Notes: a model not told the origin generated them from the letters alone. Counted from the stretch's first letter, positions 8,207 to 17,127 are shown. The stretch: DNA of 64,000 nucleotides from Bradyrhizobium nitroreducens (GCF_002776695.1 NZ_LFJC01000003.1:1194723-1258722); one strand, 5' to 3'. Numbers and translations: made by a program.

Positions 8207-10246
8207 TCAGAATGAGGGGAGAAGGTCGTCATCGTCGCGGGTGACGGCGTGGGCTCGACGTACGGCGCTGGACGCGCTTGCGGCTTGCTGCATCTGGTTG
8301 CGATCGGCGGCGACGTCAGACTCGTCGTCAAGCAATCGCTCCTCGAAGGCCCGAGCATCGTTCACAGCCGGTGCGGCTTCGTCGAACAACGGCAATTGCT
8401 GCTTGAGGCCGCCTTCCTCACCGCCCGTCTGCATGAGCTCGCGATACGGCATGGTCGCAAGTCGAAGGTCGGTGGCGCGCGCCTCGCCGCGCCAATCATT
8501 AGTGCGGATCGCTGGCCGATCGGCATACGCGTCGCCCACCAAGGATGGGGGCTTGCGCAGACGACTGACGAAGTTTGCGTCCTCATAGTGCCGCAGCTTC
8601 ATCGCCCGGACCGGTGCAAGGCCAGAAACCAGGACGATGGCCTGGTCGGGCGGCAGCTGCATCACTTCGCCAGGCGTCAGCAAAGGACGCGCGGTCTCCT
8701 GACGGCTGACCATAACGTGGCCGAGCCAGGGAGCTAGCCGATGACCGGCGTAGTTGCGCTGTGCACGTAGCTCTGTCGCGGTGCCAAGGGCATCCGAGAT
8801 CCGCTTGGCGGTGCGTTCGTCATTGGCGGCGAAAGCAATGCGGACGTGGCAATTGTCCAGGATCGCGTTGTTCTCGCCATACGCCTTTGCGATCTGGTTG
8901 AGCGATTGCGCGATCAGATAGGCGCGGATGCCGTAACCGGCCATGAAGGCGAGCGCACTTTCGAAGAAGTCGAGCCTGCCAAGTGCAGGAAACTCATCCA
9001 GCATCATGAGGAGCTGGCGGTGCGTGCGGTCACCCGCCTTGGTGTTCAGCGTCTCGGTCAGCCGGCGGCCGATCTGGTTGAGGATCAGTCTGATCAGCGG
9101 CTTGGTACGGCTGATGTCCGACGGCGGAACGACCAGATACAGCGTGACCGGCTTGTCGGCACTGACGAGATCGGCGATACGCCAATCGCAGGATTCGGTG
9201 TTCCGGCTGACGACGGGATCGCGGTAGAGCCCAAGAAAGCTCACGGCGGTCGACAGAACGCCGGAGCGTTCGTTCTCGGACTTGTTGAGCAGCTCTCGCG
9301 CGGTCGCAGCGACGACGGGGTGCACCTTCGGTTCGGTCTGGGTGCCGAGATGATTGGTTGCCAGCATGATCCTGAGCGTCTTCTCAAAGGACTGCGCAGG
9401 ATCGGCCAGGATCTCGGTGACGCGGGTGAGCGTCTTCTTCTCTTCCGCGTAAAGGACGTGGAGAATGACACCGACCAGGAGCGAATGACTGGTTTTCTCC
9501 CAATGGGTTCGGCGTTCGAGCGCCCCTTCAGGGTCGACCAGGATGTCGGCGATGTTCTGCACGTCGCGGACTTCGGCCGCGCCTTTGCGGACCTCGATCA
9601 GCGGATTGTAGCGTGCGCTTCTTGAGTCCGTGGGGTTGAACAGCAGGCAGTGCGAAAACGTCGAGCGCCAACCGGAGGTCAGTTCCCAGTTTTCGCCCTT
9701 GATGTCATGCACCACCGCCGACGACGTCCATGACAGCAATGTCGGCAACACCAGTCCCACGCCCTTTCCCGACCGGGTCGGCGCAAAGCACATGACGTGT
9801 TCCGGTCCGTCGTGGCGCAGATAGTTATTCTCAAGACGGCCCAGAAACACGCCCTTGGCTGCGAAGAGGCCGGCCTGCTTGATCTCTTTGGGCGTCGCCC
9901 AGCGGGCGGAGCCGTAAGTGGTCACGAGTTGGTTTTGCCGCGCGCGCCACACCGAGTTGAAGATTGCAAACAGCGCGCCGGCGATGCCGCCCGCGGCAGC
10001 AATGGCTCCGCCCTCTTCAAAGATTTCGGGCGCGTACGCCTCGTAGGCAAACCACCATTCGAACAATCGCCAGGGCAGATAGACCGGATAGCCGGCAACC
10101 AGGAACCAGGGCACGCCAAGCCGCTCCTGAAAGCCGAGAGCAGCCGCAGTCCATTGCGTTGCTCCCCACGTCGAGGCGATGACGATGCCGAAGACGACAG
10201 TGATCTGACCGATGTAGATTTTTGCTGGAAACATTGTCCGCCCCAC
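8207..10246 (-). CDS. traG: TraG/VirD4-family type IV coupling protein
   Basis: This 679-residue inner-membrane ATPase brings the relaxase-DNA complex to the mating pore. The N-terminus has membrane segments at about residues 8-30 and 80-105. The ATPase domain shows a Walker A motif PTRSGKG near residues 157-163 and a Walker B segment LLMMLDEFPALGR near residue 415. An internal ATG gives a start four codons later and cannot be excluded. It is the first gene of the traG-copG-trb run. Length is usual for this family. Confidence 0.95.
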   Translation of the reverse strand: MGRTMFPAKIYIGQITVVFGIVIASTWGATQWTAAALGFQERLGVPWFLVAGYPVYLPWRLFEWWFAYEAYAPEIFEEGGAIAAAGGIAGALFAIFNSVWRARQNQLVTTYGSARWATPKEIKQAGLFAAKGVFLGRLENNYLRHDGPEHVMCFAPTRSGKGVGLVLPTLLSWTSSAVVHDIKGENWELTSGWRSTFSHCLLFNPTDSRSARYNPLIEVRKGAAEVRDVQNIADILVDPEGALERRTHWEKTSHSLLVGVILHVLYAEEKKTLTRVTEILADPAQSFEKTLRIMLATNHLGTQTEPKVHPVVAATARELLNKSENERSGVLSTAVSFLGLYRDPVVSRNTESCDWRIADLVSADKPVTLYLVVPPSDISRTKPLIRLILNQIGRRLTETLNTKAGDRTHRQLLMMLDEFPALGRLDFFESALAFMAGYGIRAYLIAQSLNQIAKAYGENNAILDNCHVRIAFAANDERTAKRISDALGTATELRAQRNYAGHRLAPWLGHVMVSRQETARPLLTPGEVMQLPPDQAIVLVSGLAPVRAMKLRHYEDANFVSRLRKPPSLVGDAYADRPAIRTNDWRGEARATDLRLATMPYRELMQTGGEEGGLKQQLPLFDEAAPAVNDARAFEERLLDDESDVAADRNQMQQAASASSAVRRAHAVTRDDDDLLPSF

Positions 10247-10860
10247 TCACTCGCGTTGGCGAGCGCGGCGAGATGAAAAGCGCGAGTAACCGGAGCATTC
10301 AACCTGAATAAAAATCGCGGTCAGCAACGAGATCCGCTTCGATCAACCTCATCAGTGAGAGATCGATGATGGGCCAGCTTCAGCGTGGTTGAGGAAGCGC
10401 CTCAATAGAAGGTGAACGGCCTGATCAAACTGGATCAATCGTCTGGCTCAGCTGATTGCTCAGCTCACCGACGTTGTAAGCAAGGAAGCGAGCGAATCGA
10501 ACGACCTCGTTTGGGCGTTCGATCTTGAATCTTCAGCATCAGCTGAGAATCCGAAGACGGGCCGGTTATACTCATTCCGCGAAACGAGTATAATTTGCGC
10601 GAGAGAACGGTCCCTCGGGGTCGCCCCGCTACACCGTCGCATTCGGGCGCCCTGGCCAAGTGATCGTCGCAACGACATTCGCGCGTCGGCGGATTTTCGG
10701 TCCGGGAAGTGTCGGGAGCGAGGTCGTTAGGGAAACCGCAACCATGCACAGGGTCCCACTCGATGCGGAGAATAGCCGCTCTATTCTCCGCATAAATTGC
10801 GGTGAATTCCCTTGCGGATGCGGAGAATAGGGGCCATATTCTCCGCAAGGAGTGCGGAGA
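10247..10860. other. Regulatory intergenic region between traG and fic
   Basis: No credible gene lies in these 614 bases; open frames here lack a ribosome-binding site and are fragments. The region separates two divergent genes, so it should hold promoters for traG (leftward) and fic (rightward). It contains a 28-bp palindrome at 10566-10593 and two 29-bp palindromes at 10764-10847, listed separately. The segment 10405-10480 carries short repeats around CAGCTGATT but nothing that can be named. Confidence 0.6.
10566..10593. promoter_or_regulatory. 28-bp near-perfect palindrome, probable operator
   Basis: The arms TTATACTC (10566-10573) and GAGTATAA (10586-10593) are perfectly complementary, and four of the six inner pairs also match, giving 12 of 14 pairs. 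It lies about 320 bp upstream of traG on that gene's side. The AT-rich TATA elements suggest a promoter-embedded operator. The binding protein is unknown; the sequence differs from the TGCGGAGAATA palindromes nearby. Confidence 0.45.
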
Positions 10861-10863
10861 ATG
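10764..10863. promoter_or_regulatory. Tandem palindromic operators overlapping the fic start
   Basis: Two 29-bp inverted repeats share the half-site TGCGGAGAATA. The first has arms at 10764-10775 and 10781-10792; the second has arms at 10819-10829 and 10837-10847. Their centres are 55 bp apart, about five helical turns. A fifth half-site in direct orientation, TGCGGAGAATG at 10853-10863, runs into the fic start codon. Because Fic has a C-terminal winged-helix domain, autorepression through these sites is the simplest reading; this is inferred. No canonical ribosome-binding site is apparent, so the last half-site may be the leader itself. Confidence 0.75.
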
Positions 10864-11964
10864 CCAAGATATATTCACCAACTCACTGATTGGCCTCACT
10901 TTTCCTGGGATATGGATGCTCTGGCGAAGCTGCTCGCGGCTGTCCGGCTCAGGCAAGGCCAGCTCATAGGCCGAATGCAGACCCTGGGTTTCGCCCAACA
11001 GGAAGAGGCTGTCCTGACCACCTTGACGGAGGAAGTCCTCAAGTCCAGCGAAATCGAGGGAGAGAAACTCGACAAGGATGCGGTGCGCTCTTCGCTTGCG
11101 CGTCGCCTCGGCATGGACGCGGGCGCCTTGCCGTCGGCAGACCGCAATGTCGAAGGCGTTGTCGAGATGATGCTCGACGCCACGCAGAAGTTCAAAGCTG
11201 AGCTCACCTCAGAGAGGCTCTTTGGCTGGCATGCGTCGCTCTTTCCGACGGGTCGCAGCAACCTGAAGAAGATCGCGGTGGGAGCCTGGCGGGATGCGGC
11301 AGCGGGACCGATGCAGGTTGTCTCCGGCGATTATGGTCGTGAGCGCATCCATTACGAGGCACCCACCGCCGAAAAGCTCGATGCTGAAATGACCGCGTTT
11401 CTGAGCTGGTACAACACCGTGGAGAAGATTGACCCGATCATCAAGGCCGCGATCGCGCATCTTTGGTTCGTGACCATCCACCCTTTCGAGGACGGCAACG
11501 GACGCATCGCCCGCGCCATCGCCGACATGTCCCTTGCCCGCTCTGAAGGAATTCCGCAGCGCTTCTACAGCATGTCCGCCCAGATACGCAGCGAGCGGAA
11601 GACCTACTACGACATGCTGGAGAGCACCCAGAAGGGCGACCTCAACATCACGCCGTGGCTTGAGTGGTTCCTGGGCTGCCTCGATCGCGCCTTCACTGGA
11701 GCTGAGACCATTCTCGCAGCGGTGCTTGCAAAAGCCGACTTCTGGAAACGGCATGCCACAGCGCGGATCAATGAGCGGCAGCGCGACATGCTGAACCGTC
11801 TGCTGGACGGGTTCGAGGGCAAGCTGACATCCAGCAAGTGGGCCAGAATCGAGAAGTGCTCGCCCGACACTGCCTTGCGCGACATCCAGGACCTCGTTGA
11901 TCAGGGCATTCTCGCCAAGGACGAAGGCGGAGGCCGAAGTACAAGTTATTCGCTCGTCGCTTGA
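10861..11964 (+). CDS. Fic-domain protein (DUF4172-Fic-winged helix), probable AMPylase/regulator
   Basis: The start chosen is ATG 10861 (367 residues); an in-frame GTG three codons upstream is possible. Residues 1-75 look like the DUF4172 N-terminal region and contain the inhibitory-helix motif SSEIEGE at 62-68. The Fic core has HPFEDGNGRIAR at 207-218, matching the HPFx(D/E)GNGRxxR catalytic motif, so transferase activity (usually AMP transfer to a protein hydroxyl) is expected. Residues from about 300 to the end form a winged-helix DNA-binding region. It is a lone plus-strand gene in an otherwise minus-strand backbone, between traG and the relaxase. Its target is unknown. Confidence 0.9.
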   Translation: MPRYIHQLTDWPHFSWDMDALAKLLAAVRLRQGQLIGRMQTLGFAQQEEAVLTTLTEEVLKSSEIEGEKLDKDAVRSSLARRLGMDAGALPSADRNVEGVVEMMLDATQKFKAELTSERLFGWHASLFPTGRSNLKKIAVGAWRDAAAGPMQVVSGDYGRERIHYEAPTAEKLDAEMTAFLSWYNTVEKIDPIIKAAIAHLWFVTIHPFEDGNGRIARAIADMSLARSEGIPQRFYSMSAQIRSERKTYYDMLESTQKGDLNITPWLEWFLGCLDRAFTGAETILAAVLAKADFWKRHATARINERQRDMLNRLLDGFEGKLTSSKWARIEKCSPDTALRDIQDLVDQGILAKDEGGGRSTSYSLVA

Positions 11965-12075
11965 ATGCCGTTGGTTGCGGCGAGCGCATCCCTTGGACCG
12001 TCCAGCTTTCCGACGATCATTGTCCACCCGGGCAGCCGCCGGTCCGCGGGCGCGGAGGCCTCTACCGCGAGTTAT

Positions 12076-12095
12076 ACTATTCTCGAGAAGATAGT
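12076..12095. repeat. Imperfect inverted repeat between convergent fic and relaxase genes
   Basis: The 20-bp sequence with arms ACTAT and ATAGT and a partly palindromic centre around TCTCGAGA lies 112 bp after the fic stop and 100 bp after the relaxase stop. It contains CTATTCTC, the same eight bases as the right arm of the upstream fic operators. It may be a weak fourth site or a transcription end signal; no T-run follows on either strand. Confidence 0.3.
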
Positions 12096-12194
12096 TAACC
12101 ATCAAGAGTTTCAGCGCGTTGCGCGCGATTGTGAGAGCTTTGCGCGAACCGCCTCGCCGAAGAAATGAGCTGGCTCCGGCCGGTAGCCAGCCCC

Positions 12195-14165
12195 TTAGCG
12201 CCCGATCCCGCGCTTGATGCCGATCGACCAGGATATGCCCTCGCCGCCCACGCTGCCGGTGACCGACTGCCCGCGCGCTCTCTCCAGCACCGGCCGCCAG
12301 GGCACCAGCGTGAAGTCATGGGACCGCTCGATCAGCGCATAGCGGCCGCTGTTCAGCGTCAGCATGCGCCGGTAGACACCCGCGATATTGTCGCCGGCCT
12401 TGGCGTCGAGATGCTCAAGTCCCGTTCGCGCCGCAATATCTGCGGCTGCCCGTCCGAGTTCACGCGCCTCAAGGGTCCGCAGCAAATCCCGCGCATAGCG
12501 CACCTGCCCATCCTGCTCGCGCGCAAGCCCCTGCTCGATCAGCCATTGCCGTCTCGCCCGCATCGCGGCCTCGACCTCAGCACCCATTCCGCTCGGCCCC
12601 AGCGCCTCGTGCGTCTTGGCGACAAGCTGACGATCGAGCCAGGTCGCGCCCACCGCCTGCGGGAGATCCTCAAGCCTCTGCCATGACAGCACGGCAAGCC
12701 GCACAGGATGGCGGGCGCGCTGGCGGCTCTCATACTGCAGCGCCCGATCAAGGTGATCGTCGCCCACCGCCCAGCTCCCGTCACTGAGCCTGCTGACCAT
12801 GCCCTCCTGCCGCATCGATTCCAGACGCCGCACATGGGATGCGACATATTCGCTTGAGGCCTGCGGGTCGAACCGGCGATGAAGGTGGTCGCTGTAACGT
12901 CCGTCATTGGCGGCGGCGATCGCCGCGATGGTTCGATCGATCTGGCGCGGCTCCGCGGCGCGAGAGCTGAGCTCGACAATCGTGTTCCGGACCGGTGGCT
13001 CATCCTGATTGGAGAGGCTGCCGATCTCCGCATAGTGCGTCCGCCCATCGATGCCATCCACGACCACATAGCGGCGCTCCCTCAGTTCGTCCGCAAACCC
13101 CTCACCGACGACACGCCCGACCAGCCGTTGGCTGCTCTGTCCTGGATCGAAGATCGCGTAGCCGCCAGGGGCCCGCGACAGTCCAGCCGCGGCAAGCTCG
13201 CGGTGCATGGTCTTGATGATATCGCCCCGCTCGCCCATGCGTCTGAGCTTTGCCTCGAGGGCGGCATCGATCCGCCACTGGCCGGGGCCGGTTTCTTCCG
13301 CAAGTCCCATCCGCTCGAGCGCTCGTAGCCGCCCCATCCGAGCGGCCAGCCAGGCTGGATCTCTTGCCGGCGTCGCGCTGAGTTCAAGGGCGCCATCCGG
13401 CGCATCGCGCACGATGGCCCGGTCAAGGCGCGTGAACCGCTCGGCCGTCACCTCCTGCTGGAGCTTGCGCATGGCCTCGATCTCCGTCTCTGGACCGAGC
13501 TCCCGCGTGATCAGATCGGCGGCCCGCGCCCGCAGGCCGTGAGAGATATAATCGCGTGCGATCACGAGGTCCTGCCCTTGGTCATCCCTTCCACGAAGGA
13601 CGATGTGGGTGTGCGGATGGCCGGTGTTGAAATGATCAGCTGCGACCCAGTCGAGCCTGGTGCCGAGGTCAGTCTCCATCTGTCGCATCAGGTCGCGGAC
13701 GAAGGGCTTCAGGTCGGAGAGTTCCGCGCTATCCTCCGGCGCCACAATGAACCGGAACTGGTGGCGATCTCCCTCGCTCCGTTCCGTGAAGGCCTTGCCG
13801 TCGGCCCGATCGCCTGCGGCATCGTAGAGCTCGCCCGGCTCGCCGTCCCGTGTGACGCCGTCGCGCTGCACATAACGCAGATGGGCCCGAACGGCGCCGG
13901 CGTTGCCAGACTTAATGCGCACGATGCGAGCCTTGATCACGACCCGGCGCTGACCCTTAGCTCTCGCCGCCCCGGCCAGCACCGTGCCTTGCGCGTGCCC
14001 CCGACCGATCCGGCCACCGGAGAAGTTTGACGCTCGGCGCGAACTGACGCCGGCCTTGTCTGCCGCCTGGCGCACGCGCCGCAAATAGCTGGTTGCTTTC
14101 CTGGCTTTGCGATTGCCGATCCGGCCGAGCTTGACTTCGAATTCGTCGTCATCGACGCCGTGCAT
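12195..14165 (-). CDS. MOBP/VirD2-like relaxase with C-terminal DUF3363
   Basis: The 656-residue protein nicks oriT and pilots the transferred strand. A basic N-terminus is followed by the relaxase domain. It has HLRYVQRDGV at about residues 95-104, whose Tyr98 is the best candidate for the nucleophile. The metal-binding histidine cluster HPHTH lies at 183-187. The C-terminal half matches DUF3363, the usual partner domain in relaxases of trb-type ICEs. It is transcribed towards fic, with a long non-coding stretch upstream where oriT would be expected. Length is normal for the family. Confidence 0.92.
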   Translation of the reverse strand: MHGVDDDEFEVKLGRIGNRKARKATSYLRRVRQAADKAGVSSRRASNFSGGRIGRGHAQGTVLAGAARAKGQRRVVIKARIVRIKSGNAGAVRAHLRYVQRDGVTRDGEPGELYDAAGDRADGKAFTERSEGDRHQFRFIVAPEDSAELSDLKPFVRDLMRQMETDLGTRLDWVAADHFNTGHPHTHIVLRGRDDQGQDLVIARDYISHGLRARAADLITRELGPETEIEAMRKLQQEVTAERFTRLDRAIVRDAPDGALELSATPARDPAWLAARMGRLRALERMGLAEETGPGQWRIDAALEAKLRRMGERGDIIKTMHRELAAAGLSRAPGGYAIFDPGQSSQRLVGRVVGEGFADELRERRYVVVDGIDGRTHYAEIGSLSNQDEPPVRNTIVELSSRAAEPRQIDRTIAAIAAANDGRYSDHLHRRFDPQASSEYVASHVRRLESMRQEGMVSRLSDGSWAVGDDHLDRALQYESRQRARHPVRLAVLSWQRLEDLPQAVGATWLDRQLVAKTHEALGPSGMGAEVEAAMRARRQWLIEQGLAREQDGQVRYARDLLRTLEARELGRAAADIAARTGLEHLDAKAGDNIAGVYRRMLTLNSGRYALIERSHDFTLVPWRPVLERARGQSVTGSVGGEGISWSIGIKRGIGR

Positions 14166-14901
14166 GATCCGGCCTCTCCGCTAGCGAAGGCCGCGGATAT
14201 GTGAATCGGACGACCGTTTGCCAAGACGTAGAGGTAATCAACAAACGATAGCATTGCCTTGGGCCCTAACTGCCGACATCGCAGCGTGCGGTGGCGCTAA
14301 CTCTTGGATGTGCAGACAACGGCTTAGGCGCTCCGTAGCGCCAGTGCTTTTATCTTGCCCTCCCGCTTTTTGCTTTTTTAGCGAAAGAGCCGCCGCGACT
14401 TGGCAGTTGACTTGCGAAGCCCCACCGTTTGCGCGCGCTCGCGATAGCGATCGTTACCCGAAGGGCCGAGACACCCGTAGGGTGGCTCGGTGAGGAGCGA
14501 AGCGACGAGTAGAGCGCGGGCCGAAGGCATCGCCCCTATTGCCATCAGCACCGCGAATTCTTGCCCCCGTGAGCGAAGATCCGTTAGTAGCAAACTCGAA
14601 AGTCTCAACGTCGTGATCGGGTTGCAGCGTTTCGAATGCACACCGAATGTCCGCCATGGGGCGCCCACGAACCTGGAAACTGACGGCTGATATCACGAGC
14701 TACCCGGTGTGCAGCCGCCGGACGCTTACAGGCCAAAGGTGGTACACGATGAATGAAAAATGGCTGCGCTCTACAACGGGCCTTTGGGCTGTCCGACGAG
14801 CGCGGAAGTTCATCAGCCGCGCGGAGGCCGACCGAGTGAACCAGGCTTGGTAGCCTGGCTCGCTCGGGCAATTTGCGAGACGAAATTAGTCGCAAAGACG
14901 G
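14166..14901. other. Non-coding region upstream of the relaxase, candidate oriT
   Basis: No supportable gene is present. The segment 14327-14342 is a perfect hairpin (GGCGCT-CCGT-AGCGCC). It is followed 8 nt later by TTATCTTGCCC at 14350-14360, which resembles the YATCCTG|C nic core of MOBP origins. A second hairpin with arms CCGAG-CACCC and GGGTG-CTCGG lies at 14466-14490. The position directly upstream of the relaxase gene is where oriT usually lies. This is an inference from position and motif resemblance only. Confidence 0.4.
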
Positions 14902-15849
14902 TCAGCGCTTGGGTGCAGAAGGTCCAAGATCAGTGAACAAGTCCGCCTGGAGGGGGCGTTCTTCAAACCGAATTCCGGCCCTTGCTTTGGCCTCGACCTC
15001 GCGAATTATCGCCTCCTGCCGCTCTACCGGAACGCCGTTTTTGCTCCAGAGAGCGCGCAGCTCGGCCTCAGGCTCGGCTGAAGATCGAACCTTGTTGCGA
15101 GGGATTTCCTCGAAGTTGGCGCAGACGATTTCGACATTGGGCGCGATGCCTTTCCACTCGTCACGATAGTAAGAACAGTCTACGCCGCAGCCCGCTTCGA
15201 GCTGAATTCCGGTCTGCTCGGTGAACTTGAGATAGTCCGCGCTCTTGCGTTCGCGGTAGCACTGCACGCCGCTATATTGGAACGGCGCAGACGCCTGGGG
15301 GACGATGAACGCGCCATAGTCCGCAATATCGGAAGCGATATCGATCACGTGAAACTCGAAAGACCGCCCGGTGTAGCGCGGTCCGCTTCCGATCCGGGGG
15401 GGGGCTCCGAACGGGGGATTTGCGATCGCGCAGCCGAAATGTCCGAGGCCTGGCAAGTCCAGATCGAACACATCAGCACAAATCCATTTCGCTTCCGGCA
15501 GCACCTTGCACCCAACCTCGACATAGGCAGGATTACGCTCGATACAGACGATCTCTTTCTGTGGCTCGTCGCGGCCCCGCGCGTAGTGGGCCCTCCAATA
15601 GACGTGGAATGCGAGTGCGCCAATTCCGGCGCAAAGGTCGACGGTTCGGCCGCCGTAAGCATCAATCGCGAAGTCTCCGGCAAGGCCGCTAGGGGTAAAG
15701 AATGCCCCCGCCGATCCGTTGATGTGGCTTGCGCCCTCGTGCCAATTGTCGAGCACAAACACACGCTCGTCGTAAGTCAGGACGTCCTTCTTGAGCAGTT
15801 CGACGGCCTCGGCATGTGCCTTGGCCTCCGCCTTCGTCAATTTTGCCAT
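14902..15849 (-). CDS. Putative N6-adenine DNA methyltransferase
   Basis: The start is set at 15847-15849 because the 315-residue product MAKLTKAEAK... begins where similarity to methyltransferases would begin; the open frame extends 88 codons upstream through low-complexity Arg-rich sequence with no support. Motif I appears as DLCAGIGALAF (residues 71-81) and motif IV as NPPFGAPP (144-151), the signature of adenine-N6 methylases. Related orphan methyltransferases are common in trb-type ICEs and may protect incoming DNA. No partner endonuclease is seen. No clear ribosome-binding site supports the start. Confidence 0.8.
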   Translation of the reverse strand: MAKLTKAEAKAHAEAVELLKKDVLTYDERVFVLDNWHEGASHINGSAGAFFTPSGLAGDFAIDAYGGRTVDLCAGIGALAFHVYWRAHYARGRDEPQKEIVCIERNPAYVEVGCKVLPEAKWICADVFDLDLPGLGHFGCAIANPPFGAPPRIGSGPRYTGRSFEFHVIDIASDIADYGAFIVPQASAPFQYSGVQCYRERKSADYLKFTEQTGIQLEAGCGVDCSYYRDEWKGIAPNVEIVCANFEEIPRNKVRSSAEPEAELRALWSKNGVPVERQEAIIREVEAKARAGIRFEERPLQADLFTDLGPSAPKR

Positions 15850-16337
15850 CGTGATGTCTCGCTTGTCGGCCCTTGCTGGGCGTTTGATCGGCGCGGCGCG
15901 CATGGCCTTCGCCATGCCGCCTGCCCGTCGGCGAGACCGGGGTTTCGGGGGGCGAGAGCTTGTTTCGGCGCCGGCTTTGCCGGCGTGCATCCGATGGTGC
16001 GCAACGCGGTTGCACCGAGCAGCGTGAGCTGCGACGTGCGACCGACTTGCTGCGCCGGAGGACGAAAGAAGGTCTTGCGGGGGTGACGGGGCAGCGCCCC
16101 TCAAGTCCCCCATTCAAGAGAAAAGCGGCTTACGCGTGCCAACCCGCGTGCGAGCTAGCGAAATCGAGGACGTGACTATCAGCGTCTCGATCCGGTCGCT
16201 CGTCGTGGAGGTTTGATAGGCCCTGTGCTGGGAGACCTTACCCAACAGGCCCGACGCGGGTGCAGCCGAATGGGCTCGAGCCGAGCAAGAAATGGCGCGC
16301 GCCATTGTTTCAGACGCGCGCCCGTAAAACCAACCGC
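15850..16337. other. Gene-free interval with two hairpins
   Basis: No gene can be supported in these 488 bases. A perfect 7-bp hairpin (CGCCGGC-TTT-GCCGGCG) lies at 15969-15985. A longer stem lies at 16219-16252 (arms beginning GGCCCTGTG and ending ACAGGCCC, with small bulges), about 85 nt after the traF stop in the direction of traF transcription. The latter may terminate or process the rdfS-traF transcript, but no T-run follows. Confidence 0.4.
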
Positions 16338-16877
16338 TCACATATCCGGATTCCATGTCCAGAGCGGACGTGCGACGCCCAGGATATCGCAGCGAAGCAC
16401 CGGCCCGAAGTACCGCGAGTCAAAGGAATTCGGATGGGGCTGCAGCAGGAAATATTCCCCCTCCACGAGCCTCAGGCAGCCTTCCCAGATCGGCAGAGGT
16501 CGCCCTTCCCTGTCCTTCTCCAGTACTTCGGCGACGACCTTTCCGTTGATCGCAATGGTCCCGGTCGGCTCCTTGGCGCGGCAAATTTCGTCGCCGCCGA
16601 TGGCCTCGACCTGCTTCAATAGAGGGACCGGCGTCGGGAGAATTTGGTAGGCGACGATTAAAAGTTCGATCGCGGGAGGCGGCTTGAAGACGGCGAGCTC
16701 GCCGCGCGCTGGCAGCCGGGGCTCCAGATAGTAGAAGCCGAGGGGTGCGCTGCCGGTAGCGTTATAGATCAGCACCGGAACCGCGGGGGCGGACGACATC
16801 AGGAGCGAGATGATGCCGGCGCACATGGCCGAGAGCGTTGAGGCCTGGCGCCAAAGTCTCGTGCGTTTAATCAGCAT
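16338..16877 (-). CDS. traF: TraF-like S26-family signal peptidase
   Basis: The start at 16875-16877 is preferred because GAGGAGG lies about 10 nt upstream; it overlaps the excisionase-like gene by 11 nt. The 179-residue protein has an N-terminal membrane segment (about residues 13-37). The catalytic serine lies in the TGSAPLG motif (Ser43) and the catalytic lysine in LLKQVEAIGGD (Lys88), matching the Ser-Lys dyad of S26 peptidases. In RP4, TraF cleaves and cyclises the TrbC pilin; the trbC gene here is the likely substrate gene. Context with rdfS-like and fseA-like genes follows the Mesorhizobium ICE. Confidence 0.9.
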   Translation of the reverse strand: MLIKRTRLWRQASTLSAMCAGIISLLMSSAPAVPVLIYNATGSAPLGFYYLEPRLPARGELAVFKPPPAIELLIVAYQILPTPVPLLKQVEAIGGDEICRAKEPTGTIAINGKVVAEVLEKDREGRPLPIWEGCLRLVEGEYFLLQPHPNSFDSRYFGPVLRCDILGVARPLWTWNPDM

Positions 16878-17088
16878 CGGAGGTCGACCTCCTCTTGCTC
16901 GCATGCGACCATTCGACGAGGTCTTCGATGTGATAGCGGACATAGCGTCCGTGCTTGCGGTAGGCTGGTCCCCTGCCCTGGACCCGCATCTTCTCCAGCG
17001 TGTTCTTGGTGAGCCTGAGCCAGGCGGCCGCCTCCACCGTATTGAAGAACGGCCTGTCCGGCTCCTTATCGTCAGCTTTCGTCGTCAT
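16867..17088 (-). CDS. Excisionase-like helix-turn-helix protein (RdfS-type)
   Basis: This 73-residue protein has a single MerR/AlpA-type winged helix (FFNTVEAAAWLRLTKNTLEKM, then RGPAYRKHGRYVRYHIEDLVEW). That is the form of recombination directionality factors. In the Mesorhizobium symbiosis ICE the equivalent RdfS starts excision and its gene precedes traF, as here. AGGA lies about 8 nt upstream of the ATG. The FseA-like activator is encoded 150 nt upstream, and a small inverted repeat lies between them. Binding to an attachment site is inferred, since no att site is visible. Confidence 0.8.
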   Translation of the reverse strand: MTTKADDKEPDRPFFNTVEAAAWLRLTKNTLEKMRVQGRGPAYRKHGRYVRYHIEDLVEWSHASKRRSTSDAD

Positions 17089-17103
17089 TCAGCTTTCCTT
17101 CCC

Positions 17104-17127
17104 ACACCTCGTACAACCAAGAGGTGT
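17104..17127. promoter_or_regulatory. Inverted repeat just upstream of the excisionase-like gene
   Basis: The arms ACACCTC (17104-17110) and GAGGTGT (17121-17127) are perfect and separated by 10 bp. The repeat ends 16 nt before the start codon and its ribosome-binding site. It could be an operator or a leader hairpin that limits translation of the excisionase-like gene. Which protein uses it is unknown. Confidence 0.4.

Noticed and set aside
10465..10998. 177-codon minus-strand frame across the traG-fic region
   Set aside because: It overlaps the fic operators and the fic start, has no ribosome-binding site and no recognisable domain.
12195..12260. Possible tRNA-like fold near the relaxase 3' end
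   Set aside because: The sequence is coding for the relaxase C-terminus and lacks TPsiC and anticodon elements.
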